Shown here one piece after another: positions 1-5,537 of a DNA stretch of 6,008 nucleotides (position 1 is its first letter; each line of letters begins with the position of its first letter). A model generated the notes under the pieces. It saw only the letters and a program-made list of their open reading frames with translations, searched no databases and was not told where the DNA came from. Position numbers and translations under genes: made by a program. This DNA comes from an uncultured Ruminococcus sp. (GTDB taxonomy: Bacteria; Bacillota; Clostridia; Oscillospirales; Ruminococcaceae), in the NCBI GenBank assembly GCA_946188175.1, contig CAMHUJ010000118.1, positions 1 to 6,008 of the forward strand, written 5' to 3'.

Positions 1-278
1 CCGCAGAGCCGCAGCGGGGCGGATGCCTCCTGTGCCGCTGTCCGCAGCAGATTATGCAGCAGTTCTTCTGGAGCGAGCGTCAGCAGCGATTCCGGTTTGT
101 CTGCCGCGATGCCGATGCGGTCAAATTCCGCCTGCACATCCGAAGGAATATCAATCTCCGCCGCTGCCTGTTCGAGTGCATTGGGCGGTGTATCATTGAT
201 CGCTGCACAGGTAATTCCGCAGCCGGTCAGCAGGATTCCGGCAGCGATTGCGGCGGTCAGCCGAATGCCGATATGCAT
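1..278 (-). CDS. spoIIIAE: SpoIIIAE, stage III sporulation protein AE (N-terminal 92 codons, runs off left edge)
   Basis: SpoIIIAE is a polytopic membrane protein of the SpoIIIA-SpoIIQ channel between mother cell and forespore. Only the N-terminus is visible. It has a hydrophobic signal or anchor segment (residues 5-19), then a polar region with a PPNALEQAA stretch, then a leucine-rich segment (about 65-92) resembling the family's N-terminal domain before the membrane helices. The ATG at 278 is preceded by AGGAGGT (285-291) with a 6-nt spacer, which fixes the start. It overlaps the end of spoIIIAD by 22 bp. Identity rests mainly on position after AA-AD, the signal segment and a general match to the family N-terminus. 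Oddity: LLTGC at residues 16-20 looks like a lipobox. The gene is cut by the window, not visibly broken. Confidence 0.85.
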   Translation of the reverse strand, partial: MHIGIRLTAAIAAGILLTGCGITCAAINDTPPNALEQAAAEIDIPSDVQAEFDRIGIAADKPESLLTLAPEELLHNLLRTAAQEASAPLRLC

Positions 279-664
279 GACAGCACCTCCTGCAGGCGGT
301 TGAGAAGCGGATGAAACAGCGGAAGAATCAGCAGGATCAGCGCGATTTTTCCGCAGAGCATGACCGCGGAGGAAAGTGCGGATTCTCCGGCGTCCGAGCA
401 GACATCGGCAGTGAGCTGCGTGACACAGCAGATGCCTGCGGCTTTGGCGATGCATGCGGTCTGTTCCGGCGTCAGTCCGCCCTTTTCGAGCAGACTGTCG
501 ATCTCATTGAATACCGGCGTCATGGCAAGGATTCCGGCAGCCGTAATGCCGATGCCTGCGAGCAGCGTCAGCAGCAGCGCCTGTTCCTCGGTATAGCGCC
601 GGATGAGTTTGGCGATCAGCACGGCGGTGAGTGCAAGTCCGGCTGTGCGAAATACCGTCACCAT
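257..664 (-). CDS. spoIIIAD: SpoIIIAD, stage III sporulation protein AD
   Basis: A small membrane protein of the mother-cell SpoIIIA complex, 135 residues, close to the usual length of about 130. Hydrophobic segments lie at about residues 5-20, 29-48 and 104-121. The family hallmark is present at 91-106 as DAGESALSSAVMLCGK, just before the last membrane helix. Its ATG overlaps the stop of spoIIIAC in ATGGTGA (7 bp), and I see no strong Shine-Dalgarno sequence, so translation is probably coupled to spoIIIAC. The gene ends 22 bp inside spoIIIAE. Assignment is confident from hallmark, length and operon order. Confidence 0.95.
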   Translation of the reverse strand: MVTVFRTAGLALTAVLIAKLIRRYTEEQALLLTLLAGIGITAAGILAMTPVFNEIDSLLEKGGLTPEQTACIAKAAGICCVTQLTADVCSDAGESALSSAVMLCGKIALILLILPLFHPLLNRLQEVLSCISAFG

Positions 665-855
665 AGCCCGAACACCGTCTTGACCGTATCAAACAGCGAC
701 TGAATCTCCGAGATAATCAGCATCAGCACGACGATCAGTCCGGCAAGCGTTGTAAGCATAGCCTGCTCCTCGCGTTCCGCGCGTTTCAGCACCAGATTCA
801 GAACCGCCACGATAATCCCGATGCCTGCGACCTTGAAGATCAGGTCGATGTCCAT
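658..855 (-). CDS. spoIIIAC: SpoIIIAC, stage III sporulation protein AC
   Basis: A 65-residue protein with two membrane helices (about 6-24 and 34-53) separated by a short charged loop, KRAEREEQ (24-31). This is the normal size and shape of SpoIIIAC. The N-terminal FKVAGIGIIVAVLN is typical of the family, in which SpoIIIAC and the related SpoIIIAD form part of the membrane base of the engulfment channel. The ATG at 855 has GGAG at 864-867, 8 nt upstream. The gap to the spoIIIAB stop is 24 nt, and the gene overlaps the spoIIIAD start by 7 bp. Confidence 0.95.
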   Translation of the reverse strand: MDIDLIFKVAGIGIIVAVLNLVLKRAEREEQAMLTTLAGLIVVLMLIISEIQSLFDTVKTVFGLW

Positions 856-879
856 GTTATCCGCTCCGTTTCCGAGTAT

Positions 880-1371
880 TTACAGCAATAGAATTGCCAA
901 AAACAATGCACTGAGGACACCCATGCTCCGCCAGAGACCGCAGTGCTTCACAGCGGTTGTTTCCGCATCCGCCTGCAATGCGCCGAGCCGGTCAAGACAG
1001 AGCTGCAAAGCAGCGAGCTGCCCGTCCAGCGCGGTGCTGCCGAGTGTTTGTCCGACGGTTTCCATGACCGCCGCCGTGTCCTTTGTCAGGGAGGCGTCGC
1101 TCCGTACCGCATCGAACCAGCACTGCGGAAAGCTGTCCGGATGTGCTGCTGCCTGCTGCAAAAATCCGAGCGGCGAAAATGCCGGCATATCGGCAAGAAT
1201 CCGCAGCAGATCGGCAGTCAGCGGCAGTGTGGCTTGCAGCTCCTGCATCATTGCGGTGAGCATCTGCCGGAGCAGCCGGATTTGCCTGACATGCTGTTCA
1301 AGCCGATGTGCCGCCGCGCATCCGGCAAGAAGCCCTGTGCAGAGCAGCAGACCTGCGCCGAGCAGCTTCAT
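880..1371 (-). CDS. spoIIIAB: SpoIIIAB, stage III sporulation protein AB
   Basis: A 163-residue protein with an N-terminal membrane segment (residues 3-19), a soluble helical middle and a C-terminal membrane segment (about 148-163), the usual SpoIIIAB architecture. Family-like features include the MKLLGA start, the RQIRLLRQML helix (29-38) and LGSTALDGQLAALQ (110-123), which matches the family's conserved LG-Q region. The frame is open 15 codons further upstream, but the ATG at 1371 is chosen for three reasons. It gives the family start, it has AGAGGT at 1380-1385 with an 8-nt spacer, and it overlaps the spoIIIAA stop in ATGA (4 bp), typical of translational coupling. Oddity: LLAGC at residues 14-18 resembles a lipobox inside the first membrane segment. 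Confidence 0.92.
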   Translation of the reverse strand: MKLLGAGLLLCTGLLAGCAAAHRLEQHVRQIRLLRQMLTAMMQELQATLPLTADLLRILADMPAFSPLGFLQQAAAHPDSFPQCWFDAVRSDASLTKDTAAVMETVGQTLGSTALDGQLAALQLCLDRLGALQADAETTAVKHCGLWRSMGVLSALFLAILLL

Positions 1372-2291
1372 CCGGCAGCACCTCTGATCTGCTCCGCCGC
1401 AAGAACCTGTCCGCACTGTTCACCGCTGCCGAGCAGGACTGTGCACGGGAATACGCCTGCATCCAGCAGCCGCCTGATCTGCGGACGCATCCGGAGCTCG
1501 GAAAGACTGCCTGCATGTGCCGATGCGATGATGCGGACGCCGGTGTGCAGCGATTGCAGCAGGCTGTCGGTTTCCGCTGCATCGCCGATTTCATCGCAGA
1601 TCAGATACTCCGGTGACATCACGCGCACGGCGATCCCGATTGCCTCCGCCTTCGGATAACCGTCGAATACATCGGTCTGTGTGCCGACTGCAAACTGCGG
1701 CATCCCGTTCTGTACGGCGGCAAGCTCACCGCGTTCATCCAAAATACAGACGCGGTGCCGTTCGCCGAGTATCCGTGCCAGATCACGCAGAACCGTTGTT
1801 TTTCCGGATGCAGGCGCACCGGCAATCAGCAAGCCGCCGTTCATCGGACGGATTCTGCCGAGCAGTGTTTCAGCACAGCCGATGCGTTCCGAGGCAATGC
1901 GGATATTCAGCCCGCTGAGATTGCGGACGGTTTCAAGCTGATGATTCTGTATGACCGCCGTTCCGCAGAGTCCGACACGGCAGCCGCCCGTGATCGTGAC
2001 AAAGCCCTGCCGGATCGCCGCCTGCCAGCTGTGGACGGAATGTGCGCAGATACTCTGAAAACAGTTGTCGAGGATTTGTCTTGTGACTGGGATGCCTGCC
2101 TGATCGGGCGGCATTTCACAGCCCTGTGCCGTGACCGTAAACGCATCGCAGCCGCGGATAATCTGCATCGGTCTGCCGAGCCGCAGCCGGATCTCGCGCA
2201 GTGTATCCGGCTGCGGCAGTTTCTCAAGCGGCTGCCGCAGAACGGGCGGCAGATAGGGGAGTACAGAACGGTATTTGCTTGTGACTGTCAT
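1368..2291 (-). CDS. spoIIIAA: SpoIIIAA, stage III sporulation ATPase
   Basis: A cytoplasmic secretion-type ATPase of the SpoIIIA channel, 307 residues, about the usual family length. An N-terminal domain (about 1-145, with IRLRLGRP at 34-41) precedes the RecA-like ATPase core. Walker A is GAPASGKT (158-165), an acidic ILDERGE segment follows (183-189), then DGYPKAEAIGIAVRVMSPE (210-228), Walker B YLICDEIG (229-236) and the conserved SAHAGSLSEL (257-266). The frame is open another 36 codons upstream to 2399, but that start lies inside a terminator hairpin and adds non-family sequence. The ATG at 2291 has AAAGGCGG at 2301-2308, 9 nt upstream, and gives the family length. It is first in the spoIIIA operon. 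In relatives the operon is under mother-cell SigE; that is known of the family, not shown here. Confidence 0.96.
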   Translation of the reverse strand: MTVTSKYRSVLPYLPPVLRQPLEKLPQPDTLREIRLRLGRPMQIIRGCDAFTVTAQGCEMPPDQAGIPVTRQILDNCFQSICAHSVHSWQAAIRQGFVTITGGCRVGLCGTAVIQNHQLETVRNLSGLNIRIASERIGCAETLLGRIRPMNGGLLIAGAPASGKTTVLRDLARILGERHRVCILDERGELAAVQNGMPQFAVGTQTDVFDGYPKAEAIGIAVRVMSPEYLICDEIGDAAETDSLLQSLHTGVRIIASAHAGSLSELRMRPQIRRLLDAGVFPCTVLLGSGEQCGQVLAAEQIRGAAG

Positions 2292-2300
2292 GAGAGGAAA

Positions 2301-2308
2301 CCGCCTTT
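2301..2308 (-). promoter_or_regulatory. Ribosome binding site deciding the spoIIIAA start
   Basis: On the minus strand this reads AAAGGCGG, ending 9 nt before the ATG at 2291. It is an imperfect Shine-Dalgarno sequence, but it is the only one near a start that gives a normal-length SpoIIIAA. Confidence 0.55.
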
Positions 2309-2323
2309 CGCTTGTCTTGGTAT

Positions 2324-2331
2324 ATCCTATG
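2324..2331 (-). promoter_or_regulatory. Possible SigE-type -10 element for the spoIIIA operon
   Basis: The minus strand reads CATAGGAT, matching 6 of 8 positions of the SigE -10 consensus (CATACAMT). It lies in the 63-nt space between the upstream terminator and the spoIIIAA ATG. A start about 7 nt downstream would give a leader of roughly 26 nt carrying the ribosome binding site. No good -35 element is visible 13-15 nt upstream, so this is a weak call supported mainly by position and by the known SigE control of spoIIIA in relatives. Confidence 0.25.
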
Positions 2332-2354
2332 CAGCGCGGACAGGTCTTAGAAGC

Positions 2355-2403
2355 AAAAAAAATAAATCCGTGAAACCGCCGCATCTGCGAAGATTTCACG
2401 GAT
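2355..2403 (-). terminator. Intrinsic terminator separating the zinc-ribbon gene from spoIIIA
   Basis: A perfect 10-bp stem (ATCCGTGAAA with TTTCACGGAT, arms at 2394-2403 and 2366-2375) encloses an 18-nt loop containing a short CGC/GCG inner stem. On the minus strand it is followed at once by a run reading TTATTTTTTTT (2355-2365). This is the strong terminator of the pair, and it stops transcription from the 2998-3026 promoter before spoIIIAA. Confidence 0.85.
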
Positions 2404-2410
2404 AAATGAA

Positions 2411-2436
2411 AGACTGCATTCCGAAGAATGCAGTCT
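2411..2436 (-). terminator. Hairpin with UUCG tetraloop, first of tandem terminators
   Basis: An 11-bp perfect stem (AGACTGCATTC with GAATGCAGTCT) is closed by a C-UUCG-G tetraloop when read on the minus strand, an exceptionally stable loop type. It lies 20 nt after the stop codon of the zinc-ribbon gene. The following tract is only moderately U-rich (TTTCATTTAT), so on its own it may be a weak terminator or an RNA 3'-end stabiliser acting with the hairpin just downstream. Confidence 0.7.
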
Positions 2437-2456
2437 CGATTATGATAATATTGCTT

Positions 2457-2897
2457 TTATACACCGATATTGCCGGTGCTGTCGGCATTGAAGAATTGAT
2501 TGCTGGTCTCGGTGTAGTAATCGTTTTCTTCGAGCGAGGTGAAATCCTCGTCCTCCGGATCGGGCAGACGGGCACCGCAGACTCCGCAGAAAATGTTTTT
2601 CTCGCTGTTTTCCGCATCACACTTCGGGCACATCTTGTAGCCGCGCAGTGTGTTGAGCTCGAACTTCATCTTCTTGATGCGGCGGCGGCGTGCATCAATG
2701 TCGTCGCAGAGCGCACGGAATACGGAAGGATCCTCATCGGGATTCTTGTAGTATTTCTTGCCGAGATCTGCGAAAATCTCCACAATACGCTCCTCTTCAT
2801 AGAGAATCTTGCGTTTGAGATTGCTGACTTCGGACACATTCGAGGCTTTTTCGCTCAGCCCGCGTCCTACGTCACTGACCTTATCAAAGATGCTCAT
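2457..2897 (-). CDS. Small coiled-coil zinc-ribbon protein, function unknown
   Basis: A 146-residue soluble protein with no signal peptide or membrane segment. Residues 18-50 and 60-86 are charged and helical, likely coiled coil. A zinc ribbon follows with CPKC (90-93) and CGVC (104-107), ten residues between the pairs, ending in the usual CGARL. The C-terminal tail (111-146) is acidic, then Asn/Thr-rich. This helix-plus-zinc-ribbon layout resembles small uncharacterised zinc-ribbon proteins common in Clostridia; no specific function can be assigned. The ATG at 2897 is preferred over the in-frame GTG at 2906 because GGAG (2906-2909) sits 8 nt before the ATG and overlaps the GTG. It forms its own transcription unit, with a consensus sigma-A promoter upstream and tandem hairpins downstream. 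Confidence 0.85.
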   Translation of the reverse strand: MSIFDKVSDVGRGLSEKASNVSEVSNLKRKILYEEERIVEIFADLGKKYYKNPDEDPSVFRALCDDIDARRRRIKKMKFELNTLRGYKMCPKCDAENSEKNIFCGVCGARLPDPEDEDFTSLEENDYYTETSNQFFNADSTGNIGV

Positions 2898-2924
2898 GTT
2901 ACACACTCCAATCCGCGCGTAATC

Positions 2925-2940
2925 TCAGCATATACGCTGA
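2925..2940 (-). other. Small hairpin in the leader of the zinc-ribbon gene
   Basis: A 5-bp inverted repeat TCAGC/GCTGA with a 6-nt loop lies within the predicted leader of about 94 nt, 27 nt before the start codon. It is too small to be called a riboswitch or attenuator, and there is no U-tract. It may affect RNA stability or have no role. Confidence 0.3.
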
Positions 2941-2997
2941 TTTCCGGCGATATGACGTACAGATCCTGCAATCGGGTCTGCCTATTTCTGTAATATT

Positions 2998-3026
2998 ATT
3001 ATACACAATCTGCCTAAGAATGTCAA
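2998..3026 (-). promoter_or_regulatory. Consensus sigma-A promoter for the zinc-ribbon gene
   Basis: On the minus strand there is a perfect TTGACA (3021-3026), exactly 17 nt of spacer and a perfect TATAAT (2998-3003). The predicted start is near 2991, giving a leader of about 94 nt before the ATG at 2897. A fully consensus promoter implies strong housekeeping transcription, or strong transcription that a repressor holds down. Confidence 0.88.
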
Positions 3027-3039
3027 GGGTCTGCATCAG

Positions 3040-3058
3040 AATTCAGCAAAATTCAGCA
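3040..3058. repeat. Tandem 9-bp direct repeat upstream of the promoter
   Basis: AATTCAGCA occurs at 3040-3048 and again at 3050-3058, a 10-bp period or about one helical turn. It lies 14 nt upstream of the -35 hexamer at 3021-3026 and 33 nt after the stop of the ACT-domain gene. It could be a binding site for an activator reading the same face of the helix, or a chance A/T-rich duplication. Confidence 0.5.
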
Positions 3059-3090
3059 TTTCGACGATGCGGCACTGCGGAATGAATCTA

Positions 3091-3525
3091 TCAGATACAG
3101 TAGGCTTCCTCGGGTGTCAGGATTTCAATCCCCTTGCTGCGGAGCGCCTTGAGCGTCGTTTCGATATCGTCCACGCGGAAAACGGTATCCGCTCTGCCGG
3201 GGATGCGGTTGACGAATGCATACATATATTCGACATTGACCGCAGCCTCGTTGATTGCCTCGAGCACCTCTGCGACACCGCCCGGACGATCCGGCACCTT
3301 GACGCCGATTACCTCGGCAGTCTTATAGGTCCAGTCGTTTTCCTTGAGGAGCTTTTCGGTCTCATCGGGCTTGTTGACAATGACGCGCAGGATGCCGAAA
3401 TCACGGGTATCTGCAAGGCTCAGCGTGCGCAGATCAATGCCTGCGTCCGCGATCAGACGGGTCAGCTCCGCGAGTTTGCCGGGCTGATTTTCCACAAAGA
3501 TTGAGATTTGCTTGATCGTATCCAT
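3091..3525 (-). CDS. Tandem ACT-domain amino acid-binding protein
   Basis: A 144-residue cytoplasmic protein made of two ACT domains and no enzymatic domain. The first spans about residues 3-68 (IKQISIFVENQPGKLAELTRLIADAGIDL) and the second about 70-140 (VIGVKVPDRPGGVAEVLEAINEAAVNVEYMYA). Both carry the ACT signature of a first strand, a PGxLAEL or PGGVAEV turn-helix, and Asn/Asp-led second strands. Stand-alone double ACT proteins of this type bind amino acids, and relatives are often annotated loosely as acetolactate-synthase-like, although no synthase domain exists. The ATG at 3525 has a strong AAAGGAGG (3532-3539) with a 6-nt spacer. The gene starts 30 nt after the CoA ligase stop, so it is likely co-transcribed. 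A role as sensor of an aromatic amino acid or aryl product for the pathway is inference from context. Confidence 0.92.
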   Translation of the reverse strand: MDTIKQISIFVENQPGKLAELTRLIADAGIDLRTLSLADTRDFGILRVIVNKPDETEKLLKENDWTYKTAEVIGVKVPDRPGGVAEVLEAINEAAVNVEYMYAFVNRIPGRADTVFRVDDIETTLKALRSKGIEILTPEEAYCI

Positions 3526-3555
3526 GAATATCCTCCTTTTTCCGGTGTGTGCAGA

Positions 3556-4863
3556 TCAGTCGTGCAGCTTGCGGCGGTCAATGACACGGACCGCCTTGCC
3601 CTCGCTGCGGGCAATGGTCTTCGGCGAGACCAGATGCACCTTCGGATTGATGCCGAGCATGGTTTTCATAGCGGCTGCGAGCGCCTTTTCCTTATCCTGA
3701 ACATCCTTCATCTTATCGGAGAACTGATCCGGATTCATTTCGACGCTGATATCAATGGTATCGGTATTGTTCTTGCGGTCTACCTCGATCAGATAGTTCG
3801 GGGAGTAGCCCTGCTCGATGAGGACGGTCTCGATCTGCGACGGGAATACATTGACGCCGCGAATGATCATCATATCGTCGCTTCTGCCCATAGGCTTTGC
3901 CATTTTGATGAGTGTTCTGCCGCAGGAGCATTTCTTGCGCGAGAGTACGCAGAGATCGCGTGTGCGGTAGCGCAGCAGCGGGAATGCCTCCTTGGTGATG
4001 CTGGTGAAGACCAGCTCACCGACTGTTCCCTCCGGCAGCACCTCGCCGGTCTCCGGATCAATGATCTCCGGAATGAAATGGTCCTCATTGATATGCATGC
4101 CGGACTGTTCTTCACATTCAAAGGCAACGCCCGGACCGGAAATCTCGGTCAGACCGAAGATATCGTATGCCTTGATGCCGAGCGATGCTTCGATTGAGCG
4201 GCGCATTTCCTCCGTCCACGGCTCTGCGCCGAAGATACCGGCTTTCAGCTTGATATCATCAGGCGTCAGCCCCATTTCGTGCAGGGATTCGCCGAGATAT
4301 GCCGCATAGGACGGCGTGCAGCAGAGAATCGTAGCGCCGAGATCGCGCATGAACTGAATCTGACGCTCGGTATTGCCCGAGGACATCGGCAGTGTCAGAC
4401 ATCCGACCTTGTGCGAGCCGCCGTGAACGCCCATGCCGCCGGTGAACAGACCGTAGCCGTATGCGATCTGAACGACATCATCCTCATTGCCGCCTGCCGC
4501 GGTAATGGCTCTGGCACAGCAGTCCTCCCAGAGATCAATGTCATGCTGTGTATAGAATGCGACAACGCGCTTGCCGGTCGTGCCGCTGGTCGAGTGAATG
4601 CGCACGCAGTCCGAGAGCGGCTTTGCGAGCAGTCCGAAGGGATATGCCTCGCGCAGATCCGCTTTGGAGAGAAACGGCAGCTTGTGCAGATCGTCTACAG
4701 ACCGGATATCATCCGGCTTGACGCCTTTTTTGTCCATGAGATCTCTGTAATAGGGGACATTTTCGTAGACATGATGTACCTGCTTGACAAGGCGCTCATT
4801 CTGGAGCTTTCTCATGTCCTCCGGTGACATTGTTTCAATGTCCTCGTGCCAATACTTTGCCAT
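3556..4863 (-). CDS. paaK: Phenylacetate-CoA ligase family enzyme (aryl-acid adenylating)
   Basis: A 435-residue member of the PaaK branch of the adenylate-forming (ANL) superfamily, normal in length. It activates an aryl acid such as phenylacetate or indoleacetate with ATP and CoA to the CoA thioester, AMP and pyrophosphate, in the cytoplasm. Visible motifs are the P-loop STSGTTGKR (91-99), YDIFGLTEISGPG (233-245), the YRTRDL core (299-304), the hinge GRSDDMMIIRGVNVFPSQIE (326-345) and the C-terminal GKAVRVIDRR (422-431), whose Lys423 is the likely catalytic lysine. Cys250, His257, Cys312 and Cys314 form a possible metal site. The ATG at 4863 has GAAAGGA 10 nt upstream. The gene lies 75 nt after iorB and 30 nt before the ACT gene. 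The exact substrate cannot be read from sequence. Confidence 0.94.
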   Translation of the reverse strand: MAKYWHEDIETMSPEDMRKLQNERLVKQVHHVYENVPYYRDLMDKKGVKPDDIRSVDDLHKLPFLSKADLREAYPFGLLAKPLSDCVRIHSTSGTTGKRVVAFYTQHDIDLWEDCCARAITAAGGNEDDVVQIAYGYGLFTGGMGVHGGSHKVGCLTLPMSSGNTERQIQFMRDLGATILCCTPSYAAYLGESLHEMGLTPDDIKLKAGIFGAEPWTEEMRRSIEASLGIKAYDIFGLTEISGPGVAFECEEQSGMHINEDHFIPEIIDPETGEVLPEGTVGELVFTSITKEAFPLLRYRTRDLCVLSRKKCSCGRTLIKMAKPMGRSDDMMIIRGVNVFPSQIETVLIEQGYSPNYLIEVDRKNNTDTIDISVEMNPDQFSDKMKDVQDKEKALAAAMKTMLGINPKVHLVSPKTIARSEGKAVRVIDRRKLHD

Positions 4864-4938
4864 TGGGGTTCATTCCTTTCAAATAAAATGGATTGATGCA
4901 GGCTGTGCCGAATCCTTACATGCAATACTGATTATTGT

Positions 4939-5514
4939 TTATTCGGCAGCTCTTCCGAGTGCAAATGCCTTGCGGTTCATCTCGATGAATTTTTCCGGCA
5001 CACACTGGTTTAGTGCTTCCTGCCAGACAGACTCGTCGAAATCCATTTTTTTCGAGACAACGCCCATGAGCACGACATTGGATGCCTTTGCGCTGCCTGC
5101 CTGCTCCGCGAGGGAGAGTGCATCGACGGCAGTGACATCAATGTTCATGGATTTGAGATTTTCGATGATGCCCTGCGGATAGGCTGCCGCGCCGGTAATG
5201 ACAGGCATCGGGTCGAGCGTCTGGGTCGAGGTGACGATCTTGCCGCCCTTCTTGAGATAGCCTGCCCAGCGTGCCGCTTCGAGCAGCTCAAAGGAGATGA
5301 TAACATCCGCCTCGCCCTTTTCGACGGTCGGGGAGTAAACGGCATCGCCGTATTTGACATAGGTGACAACGGAGCCGCCGCGCTGCGACATGCCGTGCAC
5401 CTCACTGACCTTGACGGCAAAGCCCTGCTGTAAGAGCACATTGCCGAGAATGCGGCTTGCGAGCAGGGAGCCCTGTCCGCCGACGCCGACGATCATAACA
5501 GATTTTGTTTCCAT
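4939..5514 (-). CDS. iorB: Indolepyruvate ferredoxin oxidoreductase, beta subunit
   Basis: A 191-residue protein matching the gamma-domain 2-oxoacid oxidoreductase subunit found as the beta chain of indolepyruvate:ferredoxin oxidoreductase. With the alpha (TPP and iron-sulfur) subunit, the enzyme converts aryl pyruvates plus CoA and oxidised ferredoxin to aryl-acetyl-CoA and CO2, and can run in reverse. Visible motifs are the glycine-rich IVGVGGQGSLLASRILG (8-24) and the family signature EVHGMSQRGGSV (38-49). The ATG at 5514 is preferred over an in-frame TTG at 5520 because AGAGGT (5522-5527) stands 7 nt before the ATG and too near the TTG. The next gene downstream is the CoA ligase, fitting a shared aryl-acyl-CoA pathway. 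The alpha subunit is not adjacent; it must lie beyond the window or elsewhere. Confidence 0.93.
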   Translation of the reverse strand: METKSVMIVGVGGQGSLLASRILGNVLLQQGFAVKVSEVHGMSQRGGSVVTYVKYGDAVYSPTVEKGEADVIISFELLEAARWAGYLKKGGKIVTSTQTLDPMPVITGAAAYPQGIIENLKSMNIDVTAVDALSLAEQAGSAKASNVVLMGVVSKKMDFDESVWQEALNQCVPEKFIEMNRKAFALGRAAE

Positions 5515-5537
5515 ATTCAATACCTCTTGCTTGTATT

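Noticed and set aside
943..1659. Long plus-strand open frame across spoIIIAB and spoIIIAA
   Set aside because: It is antisense to two clearly recognised genes. Its protein is rich in Cys, Arg and Ser with no domain, as expected from the complementary strand of GC-rich coding sequence.
2292..2399. Upstream extension of SpoIIIAA by 36 residues
   Set aside because: The alternative start lies within the terminator stem, the added sequence is not family-like, and a good start with a ribosome binding site exists at 2291.
1755..2405. Long plus-strand open frame across spoIIIAA
   Set aside because: It lies entirely opposite SpoIIIAA, whose Walker motifs are intact. It runs into the terminator hairpins and has no family-like content.
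2406..2993. Plus-strand open frame with a hydrophobic start opposite the zinc-ribbon gene
   Set aside because: The minus-strand gene has a consensus promoter, a Shine-Dalgarno sequence, a CxxC pair set and terminators. The plus frame begins inside a hairpin and has no ribosome binding site.
3067..3080. TGCGG repeated three bases apart after the ACT gene, considered as a terminator stem
   Set aside because: It is a direct repeat, not an inverted one, and no U-tract follows. I see no convincing terminator after the ACT-domain gene.
3508..4197. Long plus-strand open frame opposite the CoA ligase
   Set aside because: It is a shadow of a gene carrying all ANL-family motifs on the minus strand. 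No ribosome binding site or recognisable domain is seen.
4864..4938. 75-nt gap between iorB and the CoA ligase, examined for a promoter, hairpin or small gene
   Set aside because: Apart from the ligase ribosome binding site, no paired -35/-10 elements, stable inverted repeat or small open frame with a start signal was visible.
5515..5520. TTG start two codons upstream for iorB
   Set aside because: The Shine-Dalgarno sequence at 5522-5527 would be almost touching the TTG but is well spaced for the ATG at 5514.
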